Positions 39,090-47,952 of a stretch of 64,000 bases of DNA are shown here, one piece after another. The notes beneath the pieces were generated by a model. That model was not told the origin of the DNA and did no database searches. It saw only the letters and a program-made list of their open reading frames with translations. The DNA comes from Paenarthrobacter nitroguajacolicus. Its GTDB lineage: Bacteria; Actinomycetota; Actinomycetes; Actinomycetales; Micrococcaceae. The stretch lies in contig NZ_JAQPPK010000005.1 of the NCBI RefSeq assembly GCF_029952445.1, positions 122,796 through 186,795 on the forward strand. The letters run 5' to 3'. The position numbers were made by a program, and so were the translations under genes. Each line of letters starts with the position of its first letter. Position 1 is the first letter of the stretch.

Positions 39090-39095
39090 TAAGCT
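39090..39095 (+). promoter_or_regulatory. -10 box TAAGCT upstream of the small FKBP
   Basis: It would start RNA near 39102 and leave about 34 nt including the ribosome site AAGGAGA before ATG 39136. Confidence 0.45.
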
Positions 39096-39135
39096 GGTTC
39101 CTGACACCATTCATCCCTCACACCAAGGAGAACCC

Positions 39136-39531
39136 ATGTCATTTGGACAGCGTGAATTCGACCGCACCAAGCCTGAGATCGACTTCCCCGAAGGCGACGT
39201 CCCCACGGACCTCGTCATCACCGACCTCATCGAGGGCACCGGCCGCGAAGCCCAGGCAGGCGACACCGTCTCCACACACTACGTTGGCGTGGCCTGGTCC
39301 ACCGGCGAAGAGTTCGACGCCTCCTGGGGCCGTGGAGCACCTTTGGACTTCCGCGTAGGCGTCGGCCAGGTCATCCAGGGCTGGGACCAGGGCCTTCTGG
39401 GCATGAAGGTTGGCGGTCGCCGCCGCCTGGAAATCCCCTCGGAGCTGGCCTACGGTTCGCGCGGCGCCAGCGGCGCCATCAAGCCGAACGAAGCACTGAT
39501 CTTCGTAGTTGACCTCGTGGCTGTCCGCTAA
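39136..39531 (+). CDS. FKBP-type peptidyl-prolyl cis-trans isomerase
   Basis: 131 residues, single FKBP domain, cytosolic (no signal). THYVGVAWSTGEEFDASWGRG, VIQGWDQGLLGMKVGGRRRLEIPSELAYG and EALIFVVDLVAV are the standard rotamase motifs. AAGGAG precedes the ATG by 7 nt. It repeats the catalytic domain of the lipoprotein just upstream, so the pair looks like a duplication placed in two compartments. A clear terminator follows. Confidence 0.95.
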   Translation: MSFGQREFDRTKPEIDFPEGDVPTDLVITDLIEGTGREAQAGDTVSTHYVGVAWSTGEEFDASWGRGAPLDFRVGVGQVIQGWDQGLLGMKVGGRRRLEIPSELAYGSRGASGAIKPNEALIFVVDLVAVR

Positions 39532-39546
39532 GGAACCAACTGTCCT

Positions 39547-39597
39547 GCAAGGCGCGTCACCCTCCGGTTCACCCGGCAGGTGACGCGCCTTGCTGTT
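39547..39597 (+). terminator. Intrinsic terminator after the small FKBP
   Basis: A 15-bp perfect stem (39547-39561 with 39579-39593), a 17-nt loop and a TGTTTT tail. It separates the FKBP gene from pafBC. Confidence 0.85.
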
Positions 39598-39614
39598 TTC
39601 CCGCTGGACTTTAG

Positions 39615-39620
39615 TAACGT
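39615..39620 (+). promoter_or_regulatory. -10 box TAACGT, leaderless start of pafBC
   Basis: TAACGT ends 7 nt before GTG 39628; no ribosome site. Confidence 0.6.
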
Positions 39621-39627
39621 AGCAACC

Positions 39628-41676
39628 GTGTCCGCATCCCGCACTGAACGACTCCTGAACCTGCTCCTTGCTTTGCTCAACACCAGGGTGGGGCTTTCGC
39701 GCTCTGTCCTGCGCGAAAAGGTCTACCACGATACCGCTGGAAACGATGTCGCTTTTGGTCGCATGTTCGAACGCGACAAGGCCGATCTCAAGCAGTTCGG
39801 CTTTGAGGTGGAAACCCTGATGGACCCCAGCAATTTCGGCGCAGACGACCCCGCTTCAGCCCGCTACCGGATCGGCAAGGACTCCAACAGGCTTCCGGAG
39901 GTAAAGCTGACGCCGGCAGAGGGCACGGTCCTCTTGCTGGCAGCCCAGCTGTGGGAGCGCGCCGCGCTCGGAAATGCAGCCGCCAGTGCCGTCCGCAAGC
40001 TGCAGGCCGCCGGTGGATTCACCGACGTCGAACTTCCTTCCGGTGTTCAGCCGCGCATCAAGCCGCCAGGCCAGGCTTTCGACGACGTCGTTGCCGCCAT
40101 GCACGGCAGGCAGCCCGTCCGCTTCGGCTACCTCGCCGTCAGCACCGGACGCGAGGAGACACGCGAGGTCGAGCCCTGGGGCCTCGGCAGCCGCTTTGGC
40201 CAGTGGTACCTGGTGGGCTTTGACAAGGGGAGGGGCGCCAAGAGAATCTTCCGGCTCTCACGGATGACCACCGCGTTGACCGTGGTGGCGGGCAGCAGCT
40301 TTGAGCCGCCGGCGGGCTTCAACGCCCGGGCAGAACTCGATTCGCTCAACGAACTGCCCCTGCAAAGGGCAGTCCTGGAAGTGGACAAGGACCGTTTGCT
40401 GGCGCTTCGCAAAAGGGCCGTCGTCACAGAACCAGTCGTCACAGAACCGGTCGTCACAGAACAATCCGGGAGCAACGGAGACCGCGACCGGATCCTCCTT
40501 GACTTCCGGGATCCTGAACAACTGGCCGAGGAACTGGCGTCCTACGGTCCGCACGTGGTGGTGACCGAACCAGCTGAGCTGCGTGCCGCCGTCGTACGCC
40601 GCCTCAAAGGCGCGGCAGATTTCGATGCCACACCGGCCGTGAAGGTGGAGTTCCCTGAAGCCTCCCGCGCACCGCGTTCCCGGAAGCGGACTTCAGAAGA
40701 CCAACTGGCCAGGATGCTGCAGTTGGTGCCATTCCTGGTCCACCACCAGGGCCTGCATATCCAGGAGGTAGCGGACCGTTTTGGAATCTCCCGCAAGGAA
40801 CTGATCGACGACCTGAAAATCCTCATCTGCTCGGGGCTGCCCGAGGGCTATCCGGATGATCTCCTTGACATCCAGTGGGAAAACGACCACGTGTACATCT
40901 CGGAGCACCTGGACCTGAACCGTCCCGTGCGTTTCAGCGAGGACGAGGCCGCCGCGCTGCTGACAGGCCTGGCAATGCTGGGTGATTTGCCTGCCTTGGC
41001 GGGAATGGCCGACGACGAGTCTGGCAGTGCCCTGGAATCTGTCACCATCAAGCTGACCGGCGCTGCGGGGCAGGCTGGTCGCTTGGCCGGTTCAGTGGCT
41101 GGCCAGTCTGTGGCGCCGGAGCAGTCGGAGGCCTTTGCCACCATTACCCAGGCAATCCGGGACGGACGGCAGTTGAGGCTTCGGTATCTGTCGCTGCAAC
41201 GCGACGAAGTGACTCAACGGGATGTCGACCCCCTGAGGCTCTACTCCATGGACAGCACGTGGTATTTCGAGGCGTACTGCCACAGCAAGGCAGGGATCAG
41301 GAACTTCAGGCTTGACAGGGTGGAGGCATTGGAGCAGAACGGACGTCCCGTGGCAGGACCGGCGCCGACGGGCCAGGACTTCCCGGCGCGGTTGTTCACT
41401 CCCAGCGACGACGACATCCTGGTGCTGTTGCAGCTGACCCGCCAGGGCGCCGGGCTGGCAGATGATTACTACGCCGAACGCACCGCCCAGCTTCCCGACG
41501 GCGGCCTGCTCGCCGAAGTGCGGTTCGGCAACGCAGGGTGGCTGCCCATGTTCGTCTCACAGCACGGGGGAACGGTCCGGATCCTGCAACCAACGTCCTT
41601 GCGGGACGAGGTCCTCGCGTGGCTGAACGCGGCACTGGCGCAGTACGACTCTGCTTCCGGCGTCGAGGCTGGCTAG
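39628..41676 (+). CDS. pafBC: PafB-PafC fused WYL-domain transcription activator
   Basis: 682 residues that join PafB and PafC, separate proteins in mycobacteria. Each half has a helix-turn-helix, a WYL domain and a C-terminal extension (WCX). First half: HTH about 1-70 (SASRTERLLNLLLALLNTRVGLSRSVL), WYL about 150-235. Second half: HTH about 360-420 (LARMLQLVPFLVHHQGLHIQEVADRFGIS), WYL about 505-580 (LRLRYLSLQRDEVTQRDV). PafBC activates DNA-damage genes independently of LexA in mycobacteria. The GTG at 39628 is fixed by the -10 box; the frame is open to 39580. A VVTEP tandem repeat lies at residues 265-279. Confidence 0.95.
   Translation: MSASRTERLLNLLLALLNTRVGLSRSVLREKVYHDTAGNDVAFGRMFERDKADLKQFGFEVETLMDPSNFGADDPASARYRIGKDSNRLPEVKLTPAEGTVLLLAAQLWERAALGNAAASAVRKLQAAGGFTDVELPSGVQPRIKPPGQAFDDVVAAMHGRQPVRFGYLAVSTGREETREVEPWGLGSRFGQWYLVGFDKGRGAKRIFRLSRMTTALTVVAGSSFEPPAGFNARAELDSLNELPLQRAVLEVDKDRLLALRKRAVVTEPVVTEPVVTEQSGSNGDRDRILLDFRDPEQLAEELASYGPHVVVTEPAELRAAVVRRLKGAADFDATPAVKVEFPEASRAPRSRKRTSEDQLARMLQLVPFLVHHQGLHIQEVADRFGISRKELIDDLKILICSGLPEGYPDDLLDIQWENDHVYISEHLDLNRPVRFSEDEAAALLTGLAMLGDLPALAGMADDESGSALESVTIKLTGAAGQAGRLAGSVAGQSVAPEQSEAFATITQAIRDGRQLRLRYLSLQRDEVTQRDVDPLRLYSMDSTWYFEAYCHSKAGIRNFRLDRVEALEQNGRPVAGPAPTGQDFPARLFTPSDDDILVLLQLTRQGAGLADDYYAERTAQLPDGGLLAEVRFGNAGWLPMFVSQHGGTVRILQPTSLRDEVLAWLNAALAQYDSASGVEAG
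40420..40464 (+). repeat. Three tandem 15-bp repeats inside pafBC
   Basis: Three copies (40420-40434, 40435-40449, 40450-40464) of GTCGTCACAGAACCN, differing only in the last two bases. They encode VVTEP-VVTEP-VVTEQ in the linker after the first WYL region. Unit length is a multiple of three, so copy-number change keeps the frame. Confidence 0.95.
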
Positions 41677-41679
41677 ACT
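41674..41679 (+). promoter_or_regulatory. -10 box TAGACT overlapping the pafBC stop codon
   Basis: The first three bases are the TAG stop of pafBC; the box ends 6 nt before ATG 41686, giving a leaderless mRNA. Confidence 0.6.
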
Positions 41680-41685
41680 ACTCAG

Positions 41686-42036
41686 ATGCCTTGGTGGTTC
41701 TGGATCCTGTTGTGGATCGCACTCGTAGCTCTTGCACTGCTCCTGCACCTGACGTTGGGCTATCGCTTGTTCAGGAAATTCATGGCAACTGTTCATGAAC
41801 TGGGGGACGCCGGGAAACGTTTCAGCAACCTTTCTCCTGCTTCCGAAACCTCCGACGTAGAGGAGGCCGAAGAACGCCCGACGCCGGGATCCGCCATTTT
41901 TGCCTCCCCGGATCAGATGCGTCATGATTACCTGACGGCCAAAGCCTTCCGGCAGGAAGTTCGCCGCCAAAAGCGCGTCCAGCGCAAAGCGGAGCGGGGT
42001 CAGCCGCAATCCCTGCACGACATTGAATTCAGATAG
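41686..42036 (+). CDS. Small single-pass membrane protein of unknown function
   Basis: 116 residues: one hydrophobic helix at 2-27 (WWFWILLWIALVALALLLHL), then a soluble tail with a conserved-looking PDQMRHDYLTAKAFRQEVRRQKRVQRKAERG segment in part (about 75-105), strongly basic. I do not recognise a named function. It sits between pafBC and tatA, in the same place as small unannotated genes in related actinobacteria. The start is supported by the -10 box and the helix beginning at the start codon. Confidence 0.75.
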   Translation: MPWWFWILLWIALVALALLLHLTLGYRLFRKFMATVHELGDAGKRFSNLSPASETSDVEEAEERPTPGSAIFASPDQMRHDYLTAKAFRQEVRRQKRVQRKAERGQPQSLHDIEFR

Positions 42037-42039
42037 ACG

Positions 42040-42045
42040 TAGGAT
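42040..42045 (+). promoter_or_regulatory. -10 box TAGGAT upstream of tatA
   Basis: It would start RNA near 42052, leaving about 21 nt that include the AAAGGAAAGGA ribosome site. Confidence 0.45.
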
Positions 42046-42072
42046 GTATCCAAAAGGAAAGGACCTCCCCAC

Positions 42073-42357
42073 ATGAGGCTCGAAGGCTGGCATCTCATCA
42101 TCATCATCGTTCTGGCTCTGGTGCTTTTTGCAGCGCCGAAGCTGCCGTCCATGGCGCGCAGCATTGGGCAGTCGATGCGTATTTTCAAGTCTGAGGTCCG
42201 GGAAATGAAGAAGGACGGTTCTTCGGAAACGAAGGACTCCCAGGACGCTTCCGACGCCGTTGAAGGCAAGGTTGTAGGCCACCCGGATGCTAAGACGCAG
42301 AACATGAAGGCCCAGAACACCGGCGAGACCGACGTTCCGCCCTCCAACCGCGTCTAA
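42073..42357 (+). CDS. tatA: Sec-independent protein translocase subunit TatA
   Basis: 94 residues: a transmembrane helix at about 6-22 (WHLIIIIVLALVLFAAPKLP), the hinge APKLP, an amphipathic helix (MARSIGQSMRIFKSEVREM) and a polar tail. TatA forms the channel that carries folded twin-arginine proteins. AAAGGAAAGGA precedes the ATG. tatC follows after 6 nt; no tatB is visible in the window. Confidence 0.95.
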   Translation: MRLEGWHLIIIIVLALVLFAAPKLPSMARSIGQSMRIFKSEVREMKKDGSSETKDSQDASDAVEGKVVGHPDAKTQNMKAQNTGETDVPPSNRV

Positions 42358-42363
42358 AGAGAA

Positions 42364-43200
42364 GTGGTAGAGACGAAGGGGCGCAAGGCCAACCCCGAAG
42401 CCCGGATGGCGCTCCTTGACCACCTCAAGGAACTGAAGAACCGGCTCTTCAAGGCTGCAATCGGCGTCATTGTCGGGACAGTGGTGGGCTTCATTGTCTA
42501 TCAACCGCTACTGGAGGCCTTGATCAAGCCGATCAAGGACCTGAATCAAAAAGAGGGTCGCGCCGCCACCCTGAACTTTGACGGCGTGGCCAGTTCGTTC
42601 GACCTCATGGTCCAAGTCTCGGTTTTCCTGGGTGTGATCATTGCCTGTCCGGTATGGATCTACCAGCTCTGGGCTTTCATCGTGCCCGGCCTGCACAAAA
42701 AGGAACGCCGCCTCGCGTTGTCGTTCGTGGCCGCAGCAGTGCCTTTGTTCATCGGTGGCGTCCTCCTCGCCTGGCTCGTCCTGCCCAACGCGGTCCGGGT
42801 CCTGACGGACTTTACCCCGGTGGGCGCCTCCAACTTCATCACGGCTCAGGTCTATCTGACATTCGTGCTAAGGCTATTGCTGGCCTTTGGCATAGCTTTC
42901 CTGGTCCCGGTGGTGCTTGTTGGCCTGAACCTGGCCGGCATTGTCAAAGGCAAGCAGCTCGTCAAGAGCTGGCGCATCACCATCTTCCTGGTCTGCTTGT
43001 TCGCGGCCATGGCAGCCCCCGGAGCGGACGCCATGAGCATGTTCTACCTGGCAGCCCCCATGCTGTTGCTCTTTTTCGCCGCCATCGGGGTGTGCCTCCT
43101 CAACGACCGTCGTCGTGAACGCCGCGCCATCAAGCGTGCTGCCGAGACCGAAGCCACTGCGGATATCGCCACCCCGGCCTCCGATCTGGAGAATCTCTAG
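42364..43200 (+). CDS. tatC: Sec-independent protein translocase subunit TatC
   Basis: 278 residues with six membrane segments. MALLDHLKELKNRLFKAAIG at the N-terminus is the conserved signal-peptide-binding loop, FLGVIIACPVWIYQLWAFIVPGLHKKERR the second signature with the key Glu-type loop. GTG start 6 nt after tatA. With TatA it forms the receptor/channel complex. The C-terminal tail past residue 250 is charged and cytosolic. Confidence 0.96.
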   Translation: MVETKGRKANPEARMALLDHLKELKNRLFKAAIGVIVGTVVGFIVYQPLLEALIKPIKDLNQKEGRAATLNFDGVASSFDLMVQVSVFLGVIIACPVWIYQLWAFIVPGLHKKERRLALSFVAAAVPLFIGGVLLAWLVLPNAVRVLTDFTPVGASNFITAQVYLTFVLRLLLAFGIAFLVPVVLVGLNLAGIVKGKQLVKSWRITIFLVCLFAAMAAPGADAMSMFYLAAPMLLLFFAAIGVCLLNDRRRERRAIKRAAETEATADIATPASDLENL

Positions 43201-43212
43201 ACGTTGGGCCAC

Positions 43213-43218
43213 TAGGCT
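43213..43218 (+). promoter_or_regulatory. -10 box TAGGCT, leaderless start of helY
   Basis: TAGGCT ends 6 nt before ATG 43225. Confidence 0.6.
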
Positions 43219-43224
43219 TGATGC

Positions 43225-46194
43225 ATGTCTTCGTTTTCCGGGTCTCCTTCTCCATCAGAGCGTTACCAGGCGGCAGCCCAGAGGGCGGCTGAGGCAAAAA
43301 CCTACCTCGGCGCCTTCGCCGGTTCGCTTGACTTCGAGCTGGATGATTTCCAACGCGAAGCGTGCAAGTCGCTGCAGGAGGGCCGTGGCGTGCTGGTGGC
43401 AGCCCCCACCGGCGCCGGAAAGACAATTGTTGGCGAGTTCGCCATTTTCCTGGCTCTTCAGCGGGGCCTCAAAGCTTTTTACACCACCCCTATCAAGGCG
43501 CTGAGCAACCAGAAGTTCTCGGAACTGGCAGCCAAGTACGGTGCGGCCAATGTGGGTCTGCTGACAGGCGACACCACCATCAACGGTGAAGCGCCGGTAG
43601 TGGTGATGACCACTGAAGTCCTGCGGAACATGTTGTATGCGGACTCAGAGACCCTGAGCGACCTCGGCTTCGTGGTGATGGACGAAGTCCACTACCTGGC
43701 GGACCGTTTCCGCGGCGCCGTCTGGGAGGAAGTCATCATCCACCTGCCCAGCGAAGTGCAGGTGGCATCCCTCAGCGCGACTGTTTCCAACGCCGAGGAG
43801 TTTGGTGCCTGGCTGGACACCGTCCGCGGGGATACTGATGTGATCGTCTCCGAGCACCGTCCGGTGCCCCTGTGGCAGCACGTCATGGTGGGCAGGGAGA
43901 TCGTTGACCTCTTCGCCGGCGACACCACCTTCGATGAGATTGCTCCGGTAGCCCCCGGCGAGCAGGAATCCGACGCACCTGACCTCTCGGAGGCAGCGGA
44001 GATATCCAGCGAGCCCACCAAGGACAGCCGCGTCTCAGCCAAGGGAGCATCCGCCACCAAAGTGCGCCAGGCAGTGACCGGTCCCGAATTCGAAGTGAAT
44101 CCGGATCTCCTGGCCATGGCCCGTTCCGAGAGCCGGATGAACATGGGCGGACGGTTCGGCCATGGTGGCCGGAGCCGCCGTCGACAGGACCGCCACCGTG
44201 ACGATCGCCAGCAGTCCGAGCAACGCAGCCCTGTCCGCAAGGCCAGCCGCCCGCAAGTCATCGAGAGCCTCCGGCGGCAGGACCTCCTTCCCGCCATCAC
44301 CTTCATCTTTTCCCGCGCCGGCTGCGACGCCGCAGTAGCCCAGTGCGCCGCCTCGGGGCTTTGGCTCACCACGGAGCGGGAGCAACAGATCATTGCCCAG
44401 CGGGTGGACGAAGCCAGCCATGAGATCCCTGCCGACGATCTTGATGTCCTCGGCTTCTGGGGATGGCGCGACGGCTTGGTCAGGGGCTTCGCTGCCCACC
44501 ATGCCGGGATGCTTCCTACGTTCAAGGAAGTAGTGGAAAAACTCTTTGCAGACGGACTTGTCAAAGCAGTCTTCGCAACGGAAACGCTGGCCTTGGGCGT
44601 CAACATGCCCGCCCGCTGCGTGGTCCTGGAAAAGCTGGAGAAGTTCAACGGTGAAGCGCATGTCAACATCACGGCGGGGGAGTACACGCAGCTAACCGGG
44701 CGTGCCGGCCGCCGGGGTATCGACGTCGAAGGCCATGCGGTGGTCCTCTGGCAACCGGGAACGGATCCGGCGGCGGTGGCCGGCCTTGCCTCGAGGCGCA
44801 CCTACCCCTTGAACTCCAGCTTCAGGCCCACCTACAACATGAGCATCAACCTGATTGCCCAGTTCGGCCGGGTAAGGGCGCGCGAAATCCTGGAATCCTC
44901 CTTTGCCCAGTTCCAGGCCGACCGCTCCGTCGTCGGCCTTGCCAGGCAGGTCCGTGGCCGTGAAGAATCCCTGGCAGGGTACGCCAAGTCCATGCAATGC
45001 CATCTGGGGGATTTCACCGAGTACGCCAAGCTGCGGCGCGAACTCAGCGATGCGGAGAACTTTGCGGCCCGCGACCACCAACGTGCCCGCAAGTCCCGTG
45101 TTTCTGACTCCCTGGCACGACTGATCCCCGGCGATGTCATCAGCATCTACAGTGGCCGCCTCGCAGGGCACGCAGTGGTTCTTGACGTGGACCCCAACGC
45201 CCGTGAGCCACGGCCCTCGGTGCTGACGCAGGACAACCAACTCCGCCGGATCGGTGTCCACGACCTCGACGGGCCGGTGTCCCCGGTGACCCGGATCCGG
45301 ATACCTAAATCGTTCAATGCCAAGGTTCCCAAGTCCCGCCGCGATCTCGCGTCGTCCATGCGGCACGCCATCAGCGAGGACGCGCCCCAACGGCACCGGA
45401 ACAGCCGGCATGAGGACTTTGGCCTGGGCGCACGGCTGCCGGACCAGGAGAAGAAGATCGCGGACCTCCGCCGCGCGCTGCGGGCGCATCCCTGCCATGG
45501 CTGCAGCGAGCGGGAGGATCATGCACGGTGGTCCGAGCGCTGGTGGAAGCTTCGCAAGGAGACAGACGGCCTGGTTCGCCAGATCCAGGGCCGCACCAAT
45601 ACCATCGCGAAGACGTTCGACCGGGTGTGCGAGGTCCTCTCTGTTTACGGCTACCTTGAAACGAACGACGCCGGAGCGGTCACCATCAGTGCCGACGGAC
45701 AACGCCTCCGCAGGATTTACGGCGAGAAGGACCTGCTCATTTCGCAGTCCATCCGCAAGGGTGCCATCAACGATCTCGATGCCGCGGAGCTTGCTTCCTT
45801 TGCGAGCACCCTGGTTTACCAAGCCAAGCGTGAGGACCGGGGCCTGCGCCCCAAGATGCCCTCCGTCGCCCTCGAATCGGCAGTGGACATCGTGGTTCGT
45901 GAGTGGTCCCATTTGGAGGATACCGAGGAGCAACACCGGCTTCCCCTGACCGGTGAACCCGAGTTGGGCCTGATGTGGCCCATGTACAAGTGGGCCAAGG
46001 GCCGCCACCTGCAGGAGGTGCTCAGTGGCACTGATCTCGCTGCCGGTGACTTCGTCAGGTGGGCCAAGCAGGTGGTGGACCTCTTGGACCAGCTGGCCAA
46101 AATCCCCCAGCTGGATCCACGGTTGGCCCGAATTTGCCGCGAGGCGATTGATTTGGTCCGGAGGGGCGTCGTGGCCTACTCCACCGTGGCCTGA
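43225..46194 (+). CDS. helY: Ski2/Mtr4-like RNA helicase
   Basis: 989 residues of superfamily 2. Motif I APTGAGKT at 60-67, DEVH-box motif II (MDEVHYLADRFRG near 152), SATVSN motif III near 178, and the C-terminal helicase half with FIFSRAGCD and QLTGRAGRRGID (motif VI). A basic, Arg/Gln/Ser-rich insertion separates the halves (about 310-345). The C-terminal part corresponds to the arch and helical-bundle region of Mtr4/Ski2. The gene sits next to tatC as in mycobacteria (HelY). It probably unwinds structured RNA for processing or decay. Confidence 0.93.
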   Translation: MSSFSGSPSPSERYQAAAQRAAEAKTYLGAFAGSLDFELDDFQREACKSLQEGRGVLVAAPTGAGKTIVGEFAIFLALQRGLKAFYTTPIKALSNQKFSELAAKYGAANVGLLTGDTTINGEAPVVVMTTEVLRNMLYADSETLSDLGFVVMDEVHYLADRFRGAVWEEVIIHLPSEVQVASLSATVSNAEEFGAWLDTVRGDTDVIVSEHRPVPLWQHVMVGREIVDLFAGDTTFDEIAPVAPGEQESDAPDLSEAAEISSEPTKDSRVSAKGASATKVRQAVTGPEFEVNPDLLAMARSESRMNMGGRFGHGGRSRRRQDRHRDDRQQSEQRSPVRKASRPQVIESLRRQDLLPAITFIFSRAGCDAAVAQCAASGLWLTTEREQQIIAQRVDEASHEIPADDLDVLGFWGWRDGLVRGFAAHHAGMLPTFKEVVEKLFADGLVKAVFATETLALGVNMPARCVVLEKLEKFNGEAHVNITAGEYTQLTGRAGRRGIDVEGHAVVLWQPGTDPAAVAGLASRRTYPLNSSFRPTYNMSINLIAQFGRVRAREILESSFAQFQADRSVVGLARQVRGREESLAGYAKSMQCHLGDFTEYAKLRRELSDAENFAARDHQRARKSRVSDSLARLIPGDVISIYSGRLAGHAVVLDVDPNAREPRPSVLTQDNQLRRIGVHDLDGPVSPVTRIRIPKSFNAKVPKSRRDLASSMRHAISEDAPQRHRNSRHEDFGLGARLPDQEKKIADLRRALRAHPCHGCSEREDHARWSERWWKLRKETDGLVRQIQGRTNTIAKTFDRVCEVLSVYGYLETNDAGAVTISADGQRLRRIYGEKDLLISQSIRKGAINDLDAAELASFASTLVYQAKREDRGLRPKMPSVALESAVDIVVREWSHLEDTEEQHRLPLTGEPELGLMWPMYKWAKGRHLQEVLSGTDLAAGDFVRWAKQVVDLLDQLAKIPQLDPRLARICREAIDLVRRGVVAYSTVA

Positions 46195-46244
46195 CCAGCC
46201 CCTCCCATGTTTGATTTGTTGTCGATGCTCAAGGAGCCCAACGC

Positions 46245-47903
46245 ATGAACCAGCCCGACGCGCCTGTCGGCCAGCAGCCCAACGGATCCGGCCGCAAGGT
46301 CACCATGTACCGTAACGGTTCGATCTACACTGCGGCTGATCCCTTTGCGACGGCCATGGTTGTCGACGGCGACACCGTGGCCTGGGTCGGGTCTGAACAA
46401 GCGGCCACCTCAATTGCTGATTCGTCCATGGAGATCATCGATCTGCACGGCGCACTCCTGGCCCCCGGGTTCGTGGACTCGCACGCCCATTTGACGGAGA
46501 CCGGCGTGGCCCTGGCAGGCCTCCAGCTCAGCGTCGTTCGTTCGGCAAAAGAACTGCTCGACGCTGTTGCCGCCGCTGGCGGTTCGGGCACCATTCTGGG
46601 CCATGGTTGGGATGAAACCACGTGGAATGATCCCACGCTGCCCACCCTTGAACAGATCGCCCGGGCCGCCGGCGGTCGCCACGTCTACCTGTCCCGCGTC
46701 GACGTCCACTCTGCGCTCGTTTCGGACTCCCTGGCCTCGGCAGCCGGACTGCAAGGCCTGGACGGTTTTACCGGCAGCGCACGCGTGGTGCGGGAAGCAC
46801 ACACAGCAGCCCGCCTCACCGCACGGAAGTTTCCCGACCACGAAAGGCGCGGATACCAGGAACGGGCCCTGCAGGAAGCTGCTGCCCATGGCTACGTAGC
46901 GCTGGCGGAGATGTCCGCACCGCACATTTGCGGACCAGAGGACCTCAGGATGGCTGTGTCCTGGAACGAGCCCGGGGACAACCCGGAGGTGCTCCCGTAC
47001 TGGGGTGAGCTGGCTTCTTCGGAAGAGCACGCCAAGGCCATTCTGGATGGCTTGGGCACTGCGGTCCTGGGCCTCGCCGGCGACCTCAACATGGACGGCT
47101 CAATTGGTTCAAGGACGGCGGCCCTCGTGGCGGATTACTCCGATGCACCGGGGCACCGGGGCAGTCTCTACCTGTCAGTGGACGAAGCCAGCAAACATCT
47201 TGCCGCCACTTCGGCGCTGGGCGTACAAGCAGGATTCCACGTCATAGGCGATGCCGGCCTTGCCGCCGTGCTGGACGCCCTGGATGCCGCAGCAGCCGAA
47301 GTGGGGGAGCAGCGCATCCGTGCAGCGGGCCACCGCCTGGAACACGTGGAGATGGCGGATCAGTCGGCCATCGACAGGCTGGCCAAGTACTCAGTGACCG
47401 TCAGCGTCCAGCCTGGTTTTGACGCCGCGTGGGGTGCGCCAGGGGAGTTGTACGAACAACGCCTCGGCACCCGCAGCCGGACCATGAATCCGTTTGCCTC
47501 GTTCTACTCCAGTGGCGTGCCGATTGCCTTTGGAAGTGACAGCCCTGTCACTCCGCTCCGGCCTTGGTCCAGCGTCCGTGCCTGCCTCGAACACAGCAAC
47601 CCGGACCAGCGCATCTCGGCCCGTGCGGCGTTCTTGGGCCACACCCGCGCCGGCTGGCGGGCCGCCAAGCACAGAAACCCCCTGATGGGACAGCTGGTAC
47701 CTGGAGCGCCGGCCAGTTTCGCCGTGTGGGAAGTGGAAGAACTGATGGTCCAGGTAGCTGACAGCCGAGTACAGTCCTGGAGCACGGACCCCCGGGCCCG
47801 CACACCGCTATTGCCTGCCCTCGACACCGGCAACGATCCCCGCTGCCTGCAGACTGTCCGGGAGGGCCGCGAACTGTTCGCCCACGAATCGCTTCGGGTC
47901 TAG
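46245..47903 (+). CDS. Amidohydrolase family protein (YtcJ-like)
   Basis: 552 residues, metal-dependent amidohydrolase with a TIM barrel. A beta-sandwich frames the barrel at both ends; GALLAPGFVDSHAHLTETG near 68-85 carries the HxH metal pair, FHVIGDAGLAAVLDAL and AGHRLEHVEMAD later ligands, and FGSDSPVTPLRPW the final catalytic aspartate. This branch includes hydrolases of N-substituted amides, but the substrate is unknown. AAGGAG lies 10 nt before the ATG. Confidence 0.9.
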   Translation: MNQPDAPVGQQPNGSGRKVTMYRNGSIYTAADPFATAMVVDGDTVAWVGSEQAATSIADSSMEIIDLHGALLAPGFVDSHAHLTETGVALAGLQLSVVRSAKELLDAVAAAGGSGTILGHGWDETTWNDPTLPTLEQIARAAGGRHVYLSRVDVHSALVSDSLASAAGLQGLDGFTGSARVVREAHTAARLTARKFPDHERRGYQERALQEAAAHGYVALAEMSAPHICGPEDLRMAVSWNEPGDNPEVLPYWGELASSEEHAKAILDGLGTAVLGLAGDLNMDGSIGSRTAALVADYSDAPGHRGSLYLSVDEASKHLAATSALGVQAGFHVIGDAGLAAVLDALDAAAAEVGEQRIRAAGHRLEHVEMADQSAIDRLAKYSVTVSVQPGFDAAWGAPGELYEQRLGTRSRTMNPFASFYSSGVPIAFGSDSPVTPLRPWSSVRACLEHSNPDQRISARAAFLGHTRAGWRAAKHRNPLMGQLVPGAPASFAVWEVEELMVQVADSRVQSWSTDPRARTPLLPALDTGNDPRCLQTVREGRELFAHESLRV

Positions 47904-47952
47904 CCACTGTGGCCGGCGCCACAAGCGCAAAAGTCATGGCCGCCGTCGTCCT

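Noticed and set aside
39580..39627. Longer pafBC start inside the FKBP terminator
   Set aside because: The ATG lies within the 3' arm of the terminator, and the -10 box at 39615 would be inside the coding region.
44692..46008. A 438-codon minus-strand frame opposite helY
   Set aside because: Shadow of the helicase coding frame; no domain or start signal.
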